Position numbers and translations under genes: made by a program. This document shows positions 7,973-16,370 of a stretch of 64,000 nucleotides of DNA, piece by piece. Position 1 is the first letter of the stretch. The number at the start of each line of letters is the position of its first letter. The notes under the pieces were generated by a model. The model had not been told where the DNA came from. It saw only the letters and a list, made by a program, of their open reading frames with translations, and made no database searches. The DNA comes from JAOPZW01 sp963764585 (GTDB taxonomy: Bacteria; Actinomycetota; Thermoleophilia; Solirubrobacterales; Solirubrobacteraceae): positions 1,054,001 to 1,118,000 of the forward strand of contig CAVXTB010000003.1 in NCBI GenBank assembly GCA_963764585.1, written 5' to 3'.

Positions 7973-8951
7973 GCTCGAACAGCTTCGCCTCGAGCACACG
8001 ATGTCGGTCAGCCGGTTCTGCCGGATCGTCGGGCTGCCCGAGCGCACCTACTACGACCGCCGCGCGCGTCATCGCACCGGCCGCAGCGGGGTGCGCGGCC
8101 GTGGCCGACCCCGGCGCGCGACCGCGTGGCCGAGCGGGTCATCGAGATGGCGCTGGCGTTCCCGATGTGGGGGCACCGCAAGATCGCGCGGTTGTGCCGC
8201 CACGACGGCCTGGAGGTCTCGGATGCGACCTGCCTGCGTGTCCTGCGCGACGCAGGCTGGTGCTGCCGGTCGACTACGTTCGCGAACGCCGCGATCTGGC
8301 AAGGGCGCGCCGCGAGGCGTTCGTCACGGTCCCAACCCGCCGCAACCGCGTCTGGCAGACCGACTTCTTCGAGCTGGAGACCAGCGGCGGCGGCACCTGG
8401 CGCTGCGGCGATGTCATCGACTACGCGACCAAGCTCGTGCTCGCCGGGGCGGTCACCGCGACCCAGACCACCCGCGACGCGATTGCCGCCGTGGAGGACG
8501 CGCGCTGCCACGTCCACGACCTGATCGGCCGCTCGCTGCTCGACGACGTCACCTGCACGCACACGGGCCAGATCACGCCGGTGATCGTCGTCTCAGACAA
8601 CGGCCCCTGCTACAAGGCCATCGCGTTCGCCCGCTACATCGACAGCCGCCCCGAGCTCACGCACGTGCGCACCCGCCGCCGCAGCCCGCAGACCAACGGC
8701 GTCATCGAGCGCTACCACGGCGCCATCCAGATCGAGTACCTCTGGCGAGCACTGCCCGCCGACGGCACCGAGATGACCACGATGGTCGACGCGTTCCGAC
8801 GGCTCTACAACCACGTCCGCCCGCACGAAGCGCTCGCCGGCGACCGCCCGATCGAGCGCTACCTCGCCGCCCCCGACGACCCGCCCTCAGACGCCGTCAA
8901 CACCACAGTCCAAACGCGCCAACCGCGCGGATTCCCCTTGACGCGGGACAC
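7971..8951 (+). pseudogene. Transposase OrfB (DDE integrase), two frameshifts
   Basis: Three phases must be joined to read the integrase. Phase one gives SVSRFCRIVGLPERTYYDRR (to about 8100), phase two gives WPTPARDRVAERVIEMALAF and WGHRKIARLCRHDG (to about 8255), and phase three gives LPVDYVRERRDLARARREAF followed by the rve core: WQTDFFELETSGGGTW (first Asp), VIVVSDNGPCYKAI (second Asp), and SPQTNGVIERYHG with the catalytic Glu. Each switch corresponds to one missing base. The last phase stays open past the right inverted repeat and stops at 9144 inside the neighbouring 148-bp repeat. Inactive unless the shifts are sequence errors. Confidence 0.75.
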
Positions 8952-9031
8952 GTTGGTCTTGGGTTCGGACCGAGCAACGGTGCCGGCATGCATGGAACGC
9001 GATGGCCGGAGCGTGACTGCTGCTTTCCACG

Positions 9032-9179
9032 GAGGCTGTCGCATATATCGACGACAGCGTGAAGAGGTCCGCTTCCCGGGGACTGATTGTCTCGGCGACC
9101 TTCCAGAAGCCCTTAGAACGGCTCATTTCGCATCGCCTCTCTGAGGCTGGCCGCCCCGCGCGACTTATGCGACAGCCTC
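9032..9179. repeat. 148-bp inverted-repeat (MITE-like) element, copy 1
   Basis: It begins GAGGCTGTCGCATA and ends TATGCGACAGCCTC, a perfect 14-bp terminal inverted repeat. The 148-bp sequence recurs in the same orientation at 13752-13899 with one difference (an A/C change near base 31 of the element). It is too short to encode a transposase, so it must be moved in trans by an element with matching ends, none of which is in the window. The left flank ends in CACG (9028-9031). Confidence 0.85.
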
Positions 9180-9209
9180 GCCTCAATGCGATAGCGGCGT
9201 GCGGCTCGG

Positions 9210-10112
9210 GTGGACGACGCGCGTGTGGCGGTGTCGATCAGTTCGACGGTGCTCGCACTCGGGATGTCCTACAGCGTGGCCGAGCTGGTGGCGCCGTTGC
9301 GGCGGGTGGGGCTGGTCGTGCTGATGATCCTCGTCAACTCGGTGCTGGTGCCGGCGGCGGCGTGGGGCATCGCCAAGGCCCTGCCGATCGACGAGTCCGC
9401 GGTGACCGGGATGACGCTGGCCGTGCTGGGCGCGGCCAGCGCGGCGGGTCTGAAGGCCACGCAGCTCGCTCGTCGTGCCAATCTCGCGCTCGCGGTCTCG
9501 CTGGTCGTCGTGCTGCAGCTCGCCAACCTCGTCGCGGTGCCGCTGTGGGCCGGGCAGGTGGTCAGCGGCGCGTCGATCAGCGCGAGCTCGATCCTCGGCA
9601 ACCTCTTGCTGCTCGCGCTGATCCCGCTGGCGATCGGCCTGGTGGTTCGGGCACGCTATGCGGAGCACGCGGCGAACTGGCAGGTCGAGCTCGCGAGGGT
9701 TTCCAACCTCGCGCTCGCGATCGCGCTGATCGCGGGGATCTCGGTCAACTGGCAGGCGATCGTCTCCCTATTGGGATCCTGGGTGCTGCTCGCTTCAGCG
9801 CTCACCGCGATCGTGAGCGTCGCGCTGGGAGCGCTCGTGGGACACGCGGACGCCGAGACGCGTACCACGACAGGACTGGTGTCCGGGCTGCGGTTCGGCT
9901 CGCTGGGCCTGATCATCATCGGCACCCAGCTGCACGGAAACCCGGACTACCTCGGCCGGGCCATCGTCTTCTCGCTCGTCGACCTGATCCTCGTCCTGTT
10001 CCTGAGCGTCGAGCTCGGGCGTCGTGGTGGGTCAACCTCCGACGCTTCGCGGTCCGCGCAACCACCCATAGGAGCGGAGCCCGCAGCTGGCGAACAGGCA
10101 TCAGCGGCGTAG
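9210..10112 (+). CDS. BASS-family (SBF-like) membrane transporter
   Basis: A 300-residue polytopic membrane protein with about eight or nine hydrophobic helices. The segment GLKATQLARRANLALAVSLV and the following LQLANLVAVPLW match the conserved core of bile acid:Na+ symporter-type (BASS/SBF) proteins, which move organic anions with sodium. The GTG at 9210 lies only 31 bp beyond the 148-bp repeat, after an in-frame TAG at 9192. The first helix of typical family members appears to be missing, so the repeat may have trimmed the 5' end, and no clear ribosome-binding site is visible. The hydrophilic tail (about residues 275-300) is not conserved in the family. With the sulfatase next door it could import or export a sulfated organic anion (inference). 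Confidence 0.7.
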   Translation: MDDARVAVSISSTVLALGMSYSVAELVAPLRRVGLVVLMILVNSVLVPAAAWGIAKALPIDESAVTGMTLAVLGAASAAGLKATQLARRANLALAVSLVVVLQLANLVAVPLWAGQVVSGASISASSILGNLLLLALIPLAIGLVVRARYAEHAANWQVELARVSNLALAIALIAGISVNWQAIVSLLGSWVLLASALTAIVSVALGALVGHADAETRTTTGLVSGLRFGSLGLIIIGTQLHGNPDYLGRAIVFSLVDLILVLFLSVELGRRGGSTSDASRSAQPPIGAEPAAGEQASAA

Positions 10113-10274
10113 CTTGGCGATCGTGAAGGCCTCGCCTCGACCTGCGCGAACGGCCCTCGTAGCCTGAGCTCATCCAATTGGGGTGACGCTCGGTGCGGTG
10201 GGATCGGCGAGGATCCGGCGAGGATCCGGCGGCGCTTCGCCCGACGGAGCGCGGCTGACTGCGAGGAGAACGTC

Positions 10275-12632
10275 ATGAGCGGGTCGTTCAAGGGCAAGGT
10301 CAATGTCGATATTCGCGACTCGGTGCCAGATTGGTCGCCGTTTGAGCCCCCGAAGGCCCCGGAGGGGGCGCCGAACGTGGTGTACGCGGTGCTCGACGAT
10401 GTCGGGTTCTCGGCGATGGCCGCGTACGGGGGGCCGGTCGAGACGCCGAATATCGACCGGATCGCCGGGTCCGGAGTGCGCTATACGCAGTGGCATACGA
10501 CGGCCTTGTGTTCGCCGACGCGCTCGTGTCTGCTGACGGGGCGCAATCACACGCGCAACAGCATGGCGTGCATTACCGAGGCGGCCAGTGGGTTCCCGAA
10601 CGCCAGCGGGGTGATCCCGCCCGAGAACGGCCAGATCCAGCAGATCCTGGCTGAGCGTGGCTGGAACACGTACATGGTCGGCAAGTGGCATCTGTGTCCG
10701 GATGCCGAGATGAACCTCGCTTCCTCTCGGCGCAACTGGCCGACGGGGCGGGGCTTTGAGCGCTTCTACGGGTTCCTGGGGGCCGAGACGAACCAGTGGT
10801 ATCCGGAGCTGGTCTACGACAGCCATCCCGTCGACCCTCCGCGCTCGCCGCAGGAGGGCTATCACCTGACCGAGGACCTGACCGACAAGGCGCTGGAGTT
10901 CATCAAGGACGCCAAGGTGCTGGCGCCCGAGAAGCCGTTCTTCCTCTACTACGCCCCCGGCGCCTGCCACGCCCCGCACCACGTCTCCAAGGAGTGGGCC
11001 GATCGCTTCAAGGGCCGCTTCGACATGGGCTATGAGGCCCTGCGGGAGCAGACGCTTGCGCGCCAGAAGGAAATGGGGATCGTCCCGCCCGACACCGAGC
11101 TGCCGCCCCTGAACCCGATCGGGACGCCCGAGACGCGCACCGGGCCCAACGGCGAGCCGTTCCCGGCGCTCGACGTCACGCGCCCGTGGGACTCGCTCTC
11201 GCCCGAGGAGCAGCAGCTGTTCAGCCGCATGGCCGAGGTGTACGCCGGCTTCCTCGCGCACACCGATGCGCAGATCGGGCGGCTGCTGGACTACCTGGAG
11301 GAGACGGGCCAGCGCGAGAACACGATCGTGGTCCTGGTCTCCGACAACGGCGCCAGCGGTGAGGGCGGCCCGAACGGGTCGGTCAACGAGAACAAGTTCG
11401 CCAACGGCATGCCGGACGACATCCAGCAGAACCTGGCGATGCTCGACGAGCTCGGCAGCCCGAAGACCTACCCCCACTACCCCAACGGCTGGGCGATGGC
11501 GTTCAACACCCCGTTCAAGATGTGGAAGCGCTACGAGTTCAACGGCGGCACGTCTGACCCGTGCGTCATCTCCTGGCCGGCCGGGATGCAGGCCAGGGGC
11601 GAGATCCGCGAGCAGTACCACCACGCCGTCGATCTCGTCCCGACGATCCTCGACGCGCTCGGCGTCGAGGCGCCCGCGACGATCGGCGGGCACGTCCAGA
11701 GCCACTTCGACGGCATCAGCATGCGCTACAGCTTCGACGCCGCGACGCTCCCCAGCGCCCGCGAGACGCAGTTCTACTCGATGCTCGGCTCGCGCAGCAT
11801 CTGGCACGACGGCTACAAAGCCGTCACCACCCACCCCACGCTGAGCGGCTGGAGCCACTTCGGCAAGGACACGTGGGAGCTCTACCACACCGAGGTCGAC
11901 CGCTCCGAGCTGCACGACCTCTCCGAGCAGGAGCCCGAGCGCCTGCAGGAGCTGATCAACCTGTGGTACGCCGAGGCCGGCGCCAACGGCGCGTTCCCGC
12001 TCGACGACCGCGGCGCCCTGGAGATCATCCTCACGCCGCGCCCCGTGCTCTCACCGGCACGCGACCGCTACGTCTACTACCCGGACCTCGCCGACGTGCC
12101 CGAGTCCCAGGCGGTCAATATCCGCAACCGCTCCTACGCGATCGCGGCGGTCGCCGACATCCCCGCCCCCGGCGCGGAAGGTGTCCTGTTCGCGCACGGC
12201 TCGCGCTTCGGCGGCCACGCCCTCTACATCAAGGACAACCGGCTGCACTACGCCTACAGCTTCGTAGGCGCCTTCACGCAAACGGTCGTCTCCGAGACGG
12301 AGCTGCCCACCGGCGAGGGCCTGATCCTGTCCGCCGCGTTCGAGAAGGAGGGCGAGGACCCGCCCGGGGTCGCGGCCGGCACGCTGTCGCTGTTCCACGG
12401 CGACGTCAAGGTCGGCGAGGGCCACATCAAGACCCAGCCCGGCAAGTTCTCACTCGCCGGCGACGGCCTCTGCGTCGGGCGCGACAGCAGCGACCCCGTC
12501 ACCAGCGACTACCCCGGCAGCGCGCCATGGGCATTCACCGGCGGCACGATCAACCGCGTCGCGATCGACGTCAGCGGCGACCCCTACGTCGACCTCGAAC
12601 GCGAAGCCGTCGCCATGATGTCCCGCGAATAG
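10275..12632 (+). CDS. Type I sulfatase (arylsulfatase)
   Basis: A 785-residue formylglycine sulfatase that hydrolyses sulfate esters. The modification motif is CSPTR with the nucleophile Cys79, followed by SCLLTGRN. D41-D42 in AVLDDVGFS and SDNGASGE (about residue 355) supply metal ligands; GKWHLCPD gives the catalytic Lys/His pair. No signal peptide is present, so it should be cytoplasmic, like the mycobacterial AtsA group. The C-terminal 170 residues form an extra beta-rich domain (from about 610) typical of the long bacterial arylsulfatases. GAGGAG precedes ATG 10275 by 7 bases. The Cys needs a formylglycine-generating enzyme, which is not in this window. Confidence 0.92.
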   Translation: MSGSFKGKVNVDIRDSVPDWSPFEPPKAPEGAPNVVYAVLDDVGFSAMAAYGGPVETPNIDRIAGSGVRYTQWHTTALCSPTRSCLLTGRNHTRNSMACITEAASGFPNASGVIPPENGQIQQILAERGWNTYMVGKWHLCPDAEMNLASSRRNWPTGRGFERFYGFLGAETNQWYPELVYDSHPVDPPRSPQEGYHLTEDLTDKALEFIKDAKVLAPEKPFFLYYAPGACHAPHHVSKEWADRFKGRFDMGYEALREQTLARQKEMGIVPPDTELPPLNPIGTPETRTGPNGEPFPALDVTRPWDSLSPEEQQLFSRMAEVYAGFLAHTDAQIGRLLDYLEETGQRENTIVVLVSDNGASGEGGPNGSVNENKFANGMPDDIQQNLAMLDELGSPKTYPHYPNGWAMAFNTPFKMWKRYEFNGGTSDPCVISWPAGMQARGEIREQYHHAVDLVPTILDALGVEAPATIGGHVQSHFDGISMRYSFDAATLPSARETQFYSMLGSRSIWHDGYKAVTTHPTLSGWSHFGKDTWELYHTEVDRSELHDLSEQEPERLQELINLWYAEAGANGAFPLDDRGALEIILTPRPVLSPARDRYVYYPDLADVPESQAVNIRNRSYAIAAVADIPAPGAEGVLFAHGSRFGGHALYIKDNRLHYAYSFVGAFTQTVVSETELPTGEGLILSAAFEKEGEDPPGVAAGTLSLFHGDVKVGEGHIKTQPGKFSLAGDGLCVGRDSSDPVTSDYPGSAPWAFTGGTINRVAIDVSGDPYVDLEREAVAMMSRE

Positions 12633-12667
12633 CCGCCGCGCCGCAGGGCGTAGGGTTTCCCGCCGGT

Positions 12668-12693
12668 CACGCAAGGCCAACACGCCTTGCGTG
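12668..12693 (+). terminator. Hairpin after the sulfatase gene
   Basis: A perfect 10-bp stem, CACGCAAGGC / GCCTTGCGTG, with a 6-base loop lies 36 bp beyond the sulfatase stop. There is no strong T run, but GC-rich actinobacteria often use such hairpins. It probably separates the sulfatase transcript from the membrane protein downstream. Confidence 0.6.
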
Positions 12694-12922
12694 GCCGAAG
12701 CCCGGACGCCACCGCTGCGCGTCACCGAGACTGGCGCCCGATGCCGGCTCTGGATGAACGGATGTGCCTACGAGCGGCAGGGCCTTTGATCGCGCGGCGC
12801 CAGACGACTGGACCTCGTCCATCACGTGCCTGATGTGAGATCTGTCGCGCTTCCGTTTCGCGAGGAGCGAGCGTGCATCAGGTTACGATCTGCCGCAGCG
12901 TGATCGCGCGACGGGGAGCCTC

Positions 12923-13585
12923 TTGACCCAGGAGGGGAGCGACGACGTTCGGGGAGAGAGTCGTTGGCCTCCTGCCGTGACGCTGCTCGTGGCGATCGTC
13001 GTCCCGTTGCTGCTTCCCGACCGCTTCAGCCTGACGCCGAAGTGGATCGGGCCGGCGCTGCTGACGTTGTTGCTCGTCGCACACGCGATCGCCGACCCCG
13101 GACGAATCGACCGGCAGTCGCGCGCCACTCGCGCGATCGGCATCGGGCTGGTGGCCGTGCTCGTCGTGGGGGCCGCGACCCAGGCCGTCGTGCTGATCGT
13201 CGAACTGGTGGGCGGCAACAAGGCGTTGAACAGCGCCGACGCGCTGCTCTCGTCCGGAGCATTGGTGTGGCTGAACACGATCATCGCGTTCACGTTCCTG
13301 TACTGGGAGATCGACGGTGGCGGGCCCGCCGCGCGCGCTCATCGCGGCGCAAGGTACCCCCACTTCGCCTTCGCTGAGCACATGAATCCAGAGCTGGCGC
13401 CTCCTTACTGGCGGCCGCTGTTCCTCGACTACCTCTACCTGGGCCTGACGAACGCGACCGCGTTCAGCCCGACCGACGTCATGCCGCTGCGACATTGGGC
13501 CAAGCTGACGATGGGCGCGCAGGCCCTGATCTCGCTGATCATCCTCGGGCTCGTCATCGCGCGCGCGGTCAACATCCTCACCTGA
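12923..13585 (+). CDS. Conserved membrane protein, function unknown
   Basis: A 220-residue protein with five or so membrane helices (about residues 17-33, 42-57, 72-95, 112-130 and 195-216). A characteristic stretch near the C-terminus, YLYLGLTNATAFSPTDVMPL, followed by WAKLTMGAQALISLIILGLV, resembles the pore-like end of small ion-channel-type membrane proteins, with the SPTD replacing a channel filter. The start is TTG 12923, next to AGGAGG-like sequence inside the frame; the N-terminus is uncertain. It is the last gene of the repeat-bounded cassette. I would not assign transport specificity. Confidence 0.6.
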   Translation: MTQEGSDDVRGESRWPPAVTLLVAIVVPLLLPDRFSLTPKWIGPALLTLLLVAHAIADPGRIDRQSRATRAIGIGLVAVLVVGAATQAVVLIVELVGGNKALNSADALLSSGALVWLNTIIAFTFLYWEIDGGGPAARAHRGARYPHFAFAEHMNPELAPPYWRPLFLDYLYLGLTNATAFSPTDVMPLRHWAKLTMGAQALISLIILGLVIARAVNILT

Positions 13586-13751
13586 CCGGCGCATGGCTAC
13601 CGGCGTCATCCACATGCACGCGCAACTCGCACCCGCGCACCGCGGCGTCCCGGCGCGTCGCGTCGCGCCGAAGCGACCGCTGCGATTCGCGACATCCCGC
13701 TTGTCGCCCAACCCGTCGAGGGCGGAGCCGGCCTCGCTGTAGCTTTCGCCC

Positions 13752-13899
13752 GAGGCTGTCGCATATATCGACGACAGCGTGACGAGGTCCGCTTCCCGGG
13801 GACTGATTGTCTCGGCGACCTTCCAGAAGCCCTTAGAACGGCTCATTTCGCATCGCCTCTCTGAGGCTGGCCGCCCCGCGCGACTTATGCGACAGCCTC
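13752..13899. repeat. 148-bp inverted-repeat (MITE-like) element, copy 2
   Basis: Same length, same orientation and 147/148 identical by eye to 9032-9179, with the same GAGGCTGTCGCATA terminal inverted repeats. Its right flank begins CACG (13900-13903), the same four bases that precede copy 1. On the minus strand it carries a short uninterrupted frame (MSRSKGFWKVAETISPREAD and following) in both copies, which may be the relic of a transposase N-terminus. Confidence 0.85.
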
Positions 13900-14066
13900 C
13901 ACGGGGTGCAGGAGCGCGGTGGGGGCCGATTGCGCGCCGGCGGACGCCTGGCCCTGGTCCAAAGAGAGTCACGCGGACGGAAGGGGGATGCTCGCCTCGG
14001 GGAGCGAAGGAGCCTGCTCGAGACCTCTCCGCCGCGAATGTCGCTCCTCACACCCTGATTCGGGCT

Positions 14067-14849
14067 TCACAGTGCGGCCCTCGCTTGTGCGCTGGAGCGA
14101 GGATGCGTTGGCAGCGGCTGTTCCAGCCGCACCCTCTGGGGGCCCGCGAGTCGTGACGCTGCCCTGCGGCGCTCGTCGGCCCGCCGGCTGGCGGGTGCGA
14201 ACGCGCTCCAGGCGAACCACATTCCGAACCCGCGCTGAAGCGCCTTCGGGCCGCTCATCGCCAGCTTGCGAGAACGGAGCGCGCCGGCCAGCTCGGCGCG
14301 GCCCAGGTAGACGCGGTAGAGCGTCGCAGTGTCGACGGTGACAGCGAGGTCGACGTCGAACCCGGGGTGCTGGAGGCAAACCGAGACCTCGGAGGGCTCG
14401 AGCACCATCCAGTAGCGCTTCGCCGGGTCGCGGAAGTCGAACTGGAGCACCGTGCGATTCGGGGGAAGCTGGTCACGATCGACGTGGCGGGCCATCCAGA
14501 CGATCAGAAGGTCGGGGTCTAGCTCCTCGGGGCGGGGGTCGGTGAACGCCCAGGTGACGCCCCACTCCCCGATCGCCTGCACGACCGCCTCCAAGTCCCG
14601 GCCGGCGAGCGTGAGGCGATAGTCCAGCGTCCTGCCCTTGGGGCCGGTGCGCCGCTCGATGATCTCGGCCCGCTCGAGCGAGCGAAGCCGATCGGCGAGG
14701 ACCGAGCGTGAGATCCCCGGCAAGCCGCGCTGAAGCTCGTTGAAGCCGCTCGCACCGCCCAGCATCTCGCGGACGATCAGGAGCGTCCAGCGGTCGCCGA
14801 GGATCTCGCTCCCCTTGGCTATCGGGCAGTACTGCGCGTAGCCCCGCAT
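14067..14849 (-). CDS. HxlR-family regulator with SCP2-like C-terminal domain
   Basis: A 260-residue protein. The N-terminal winged helix (residues about 1-100) is HxlR type: YCPIAKGSEILGDRWTLLIV, then GFNELQRGLPGISRSVLADRL and the wing GRTLDYRLTLAG. The leading Cys is the residue that senses reactive electrophiles in many HxlR proteins. Residues about 120-225 look like a sterol-carrier-type domain (FDFRDPAKRYWMVLEPSEVS), a fusion common in actinobacteria. The last 30 residues are Arg-rich and of low complexity. ATG 14849 fits the family start; GGAGG touches it, which is tight. It is divergent from the FAD oxidoreductase with three GGTTCG half-sites between them. Confidence 0.85.
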   Translation of the reverse strand: MRGYAQYCPIAKGSEILGDRWTLLIVREMLGGASGFNELQRGLPGISRSVLADRLRSLERAEIIERRTGPKGRTLDYRLTLAGRDLEAVVQAIGEWGVTWAFTDPRPEELDPDLLIVWMARHVDRDQLPPNRTVLQFDFRDPAKRYWMVLEPSEVSVCLQHPGFDVDLAVTVDTATLYRVYLGRAELAGALRSRKLAMSGPKALQRGFGMWFAWSAFAPASRRADERRRAASRLAGPQRVRLEQPLPTHPRSSAQARAAL

Positions 14850-14890
14850 CCTCCGGATGCTAGTCCCGGATACGGGCCAGGTACGGGCCA

Positions 14891-14917
14891 GGTTCGGAAT
14901 TCGAACCGCTTGGTTCG
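14891..14917. promoter_or_regulatory. Triple GGTTCG half-site operator between hxlR-type gene and oxidoreductase
   Basis: GGTTCG (14891-14896), CGAACC (14902-14907) and GGTTCG (14912-14917) alternate in orientation with spacers of 5 and 4 bases, so two overlapping palindromes share the central half-site. An 11-base tandem repeat (ACGGGCCAGGT twice) lies just left of it. The site lies in the 114-bp gap between divergent genes and is the likely binding site of the HxlR protein. Confidence 0.6.
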
Positions 14918-14963
14918 AAGTGCGGTCTAGTCCGTGGCGCAACACCCGCCTAGCGTCGGCGAC

Positions 14964-16370
14964 ATGGCTACCGAGACGACAACACTGGCGGCGCAGACGA
15001 CCGACCTCGAGCGTCTGCGCGACTCCATCCGCGGCCCGGTGATCGCTCCCGGCGACGCAGGGTACGACGCCGCGCGGGCGATCTGGAACGGTGCGATCGA
15101 CCGCCGCCCCGCCTGCATCGCTCGCTGCACCGGAGTCGCCGACGTCGTCGCGGCGGTTCGCTTCGCGCGCGAGCGTGACCTAGTTGTGGCGGTGCGCTCC
15201 GGCGGCCACGGCGTCGGTGGTCATGCGCTCTGCGACGGCGGCCTCGTGATCGACCTCTCGCCGATGAAGGGGATCAGGGTCGACCCGGCGGCGCGCACCG
15301 CCAGGGCCGATGCCGGCGTGCTCTGGGGCGAGCTCGACCGCGAGACGCAGCTGCACGGCCTGGCGACGGTGGGCGGGATCGTCACCCACACCGGCATCGC
15401 GGGCCTCACCCTCGGCGGCGGCATCGGCTGGCTCACGCGAAAGCACGGCGCGACGGTCGACAACCTCCTCTCCGTCGACCTGGTGACGGCGGAGGCCGAG
15501 CTCCTCACCGCGAGCGGGGATGAGAACCCCGACCTCTTCTGGGGAATCCGCGGCGGCGGCGGGAACTTCGGGGTCGTGACCTCGTTCGAGTACCGGCTTC
15601 ACCCGGTGGGACCGATCGTGCTCGCCGGGCCGATCTTTCACCCCCTCGAGGATGCCCGCGAGGTGCTCGCCTCCTACCGGGAGTTCATCGCCACAGCGCC
15701 CGATGAGTTGACGACGATCTTCGAGCTGAGCGTGGCCCCGCCGGTCGCCTTCCTGCCCGAGGACGTGCACGGCAAGCCGATCGTGATGGTCGGGGCCTGC
15801 TACGCCGGTGCTCCCGAGGACGGGATCGAGGTCGTGCGGCCGCTGAAGGAGTTCGGCAACCCGATCGTCGACCTGCTCGAGCCGAAGCCTTACACCGCGC
15901 TGCAGTCGATGTTCGACCCGTCCGTCCCGCACGGCTGGCACCGCTACTGGAAGTCGGTCGAGCTGCCGCTGCTCACGGACGACGCGATCGACACGCTCGT
16001 CGAACACGCCTCGGCGCAAACCTCGCCGAAGTCGTACTGCATCGTCTTCCAGCTCGGTGGCGCCCTCGCCCGCGCCGGAGAGGACGAGACCGCGTTCAGC
16101 CAGCGCGACGCCGGCCACAACGTGAACATCAACGCGGTCTGGACCGAGGACGACCCCGAGGGCGAACGGCACGTCGCCTGGGCGCGCGACTTCTTCTCGG
16201 CCATGCAGCCGCATGCGGGCGGGCGCGTCTACCTCAACTTCCTCGGCGACGAGGGGGCCGAGCGGGTCCGCCATGCCTACGGCGACCGGCAGTACGAGCG
16301 CCTGGTCGAGCTGAAGCGCACATACGACCCGACCAACTTCTTCCGGCAGAACCAGAACATCGAGCCGTAG
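14964..16370 (+). CDS. FAD-binding oxidoreductase, berberine bridge enzyme type
   Basis: A 468-residue flavoprotein. The PCMH-type FAD domain covers residues about 35-210 and includes VVAVRSGGHGVGGHALCDGG, whose first His is the usual 8-alpha-linked FAD ligand, and GLTLGGGIGWLTRKHG. The C-terminal BBE motif YLNFLGDEGAERVRHAYGD, ending in YDPTNFFRQNQNI, closes the protein. Such enzymes oxidise sugars, alcohols or plant-type metabolites with O2. ATG 14964 gives a better start than the upstream GTG at 14934. Expression is probably controlled by the divergent HxlR-type regulator. Substrate unknown. Confidence 0.88.
   Translation: MATETTTLAAQTTDLERLRDSIRGPVIAPGDAGYDAARAIWNGAIDRRPACIARCTGVADVVAAVRFARERDLVVAVRSGGHGVGGHALCDGGLVIDLSPMKGIRVDPAARTARADAGVLWGELDRETQLHGLATVGGIVTHTGIAGLTLGGGIGWLTRKHGATVDNLLSVDLVTAEAELLTASGDENPDLFWGIRGGGGNFGVVTSFEYRLHPVGPIVLAGPIFHPLEDAREVLASYREFIATAPDELTTIFELSVAPPVAFLPEDVHGKPIVMVGACYAGAPEDGIEVVRPLKEFGNPIVDLLEPKPYTALQSMFDPSVPHGWHRYWKSVELPLLTDDAIDTLVEHASAQTSPKSYCIVFQLGGALARAGEDETAFSQRDAGHNVNINAVWTEDDPEGERHVAWARDFFSAMQPHAGGRVYLNFLGDEGAERVRHAYGDRQYERLVELKRTYDPTNFFRQNQNIEP

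Larger units (their letters stand above)
7496..8951 (+). mobile_element. IS3/IS481-like insertion sequence with 15-bp terminal repeats
   Basis: Perfect 15-bp inverted repeats, GTGTCCCGCGTCAAG at 7496-7510 and its complement at 8937-8951, enclose a 1,456-bp unit with an HTH gene and a DDE integrase gene, the usual layout of two-ORF IS3/IS481-type elements. The left repeat sits at the cut 5' side of the IS256 fragment. No target-site duplication is obvious beside the repeats. The integrase frame runs through the right repeat, which is unusual, so the true right boundary may differ. Two one-base shifts in the integrase gene suggest that this copy is dead. Confidence 0.7.
9032..13899. mobile_element. 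Putative composite unit: sulfatase cassette between two 148-bp repeats
   Basis: Two same-orientation copies of the 148-bp element form the outer edges of a 4,868-bp segment. The four bases just outside the left copy (CACG, 9028-9031) are repeated just outside the right copy (CACG, 13900-13903), whereas the bases at the inner edges of each copy do not match their own outer edges. This is the pattern expected if the entire segment moved once as a unit. The cargo is a BASS-type transporter, a type I sulfatase and a small membrane protein, all on the plus strand. Confidence 0.55.

Noticed and set aside
7488..8960. Target-site duplication around the 15-bp inverted repeats
   Set aside because: Bases on the two sides (CAACG and GTTGG) are complementary, not direct, so no duplication can be claimed.
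8887..9186. Minus-strand frame in the 148-bp repeat as a gene
   Set aside because: The shared part is only about 31 codons, flanked by unrelated sequence at the two copies; more likely a relic or chance frame.
10205..10230. Tandem repeat of an 11-base word (GCGAGGATCCG) upstream of the sulfatase
   Set aside because: Only two copies, no dyad symmetry, and no link to a promoter; likely chance or slippage.
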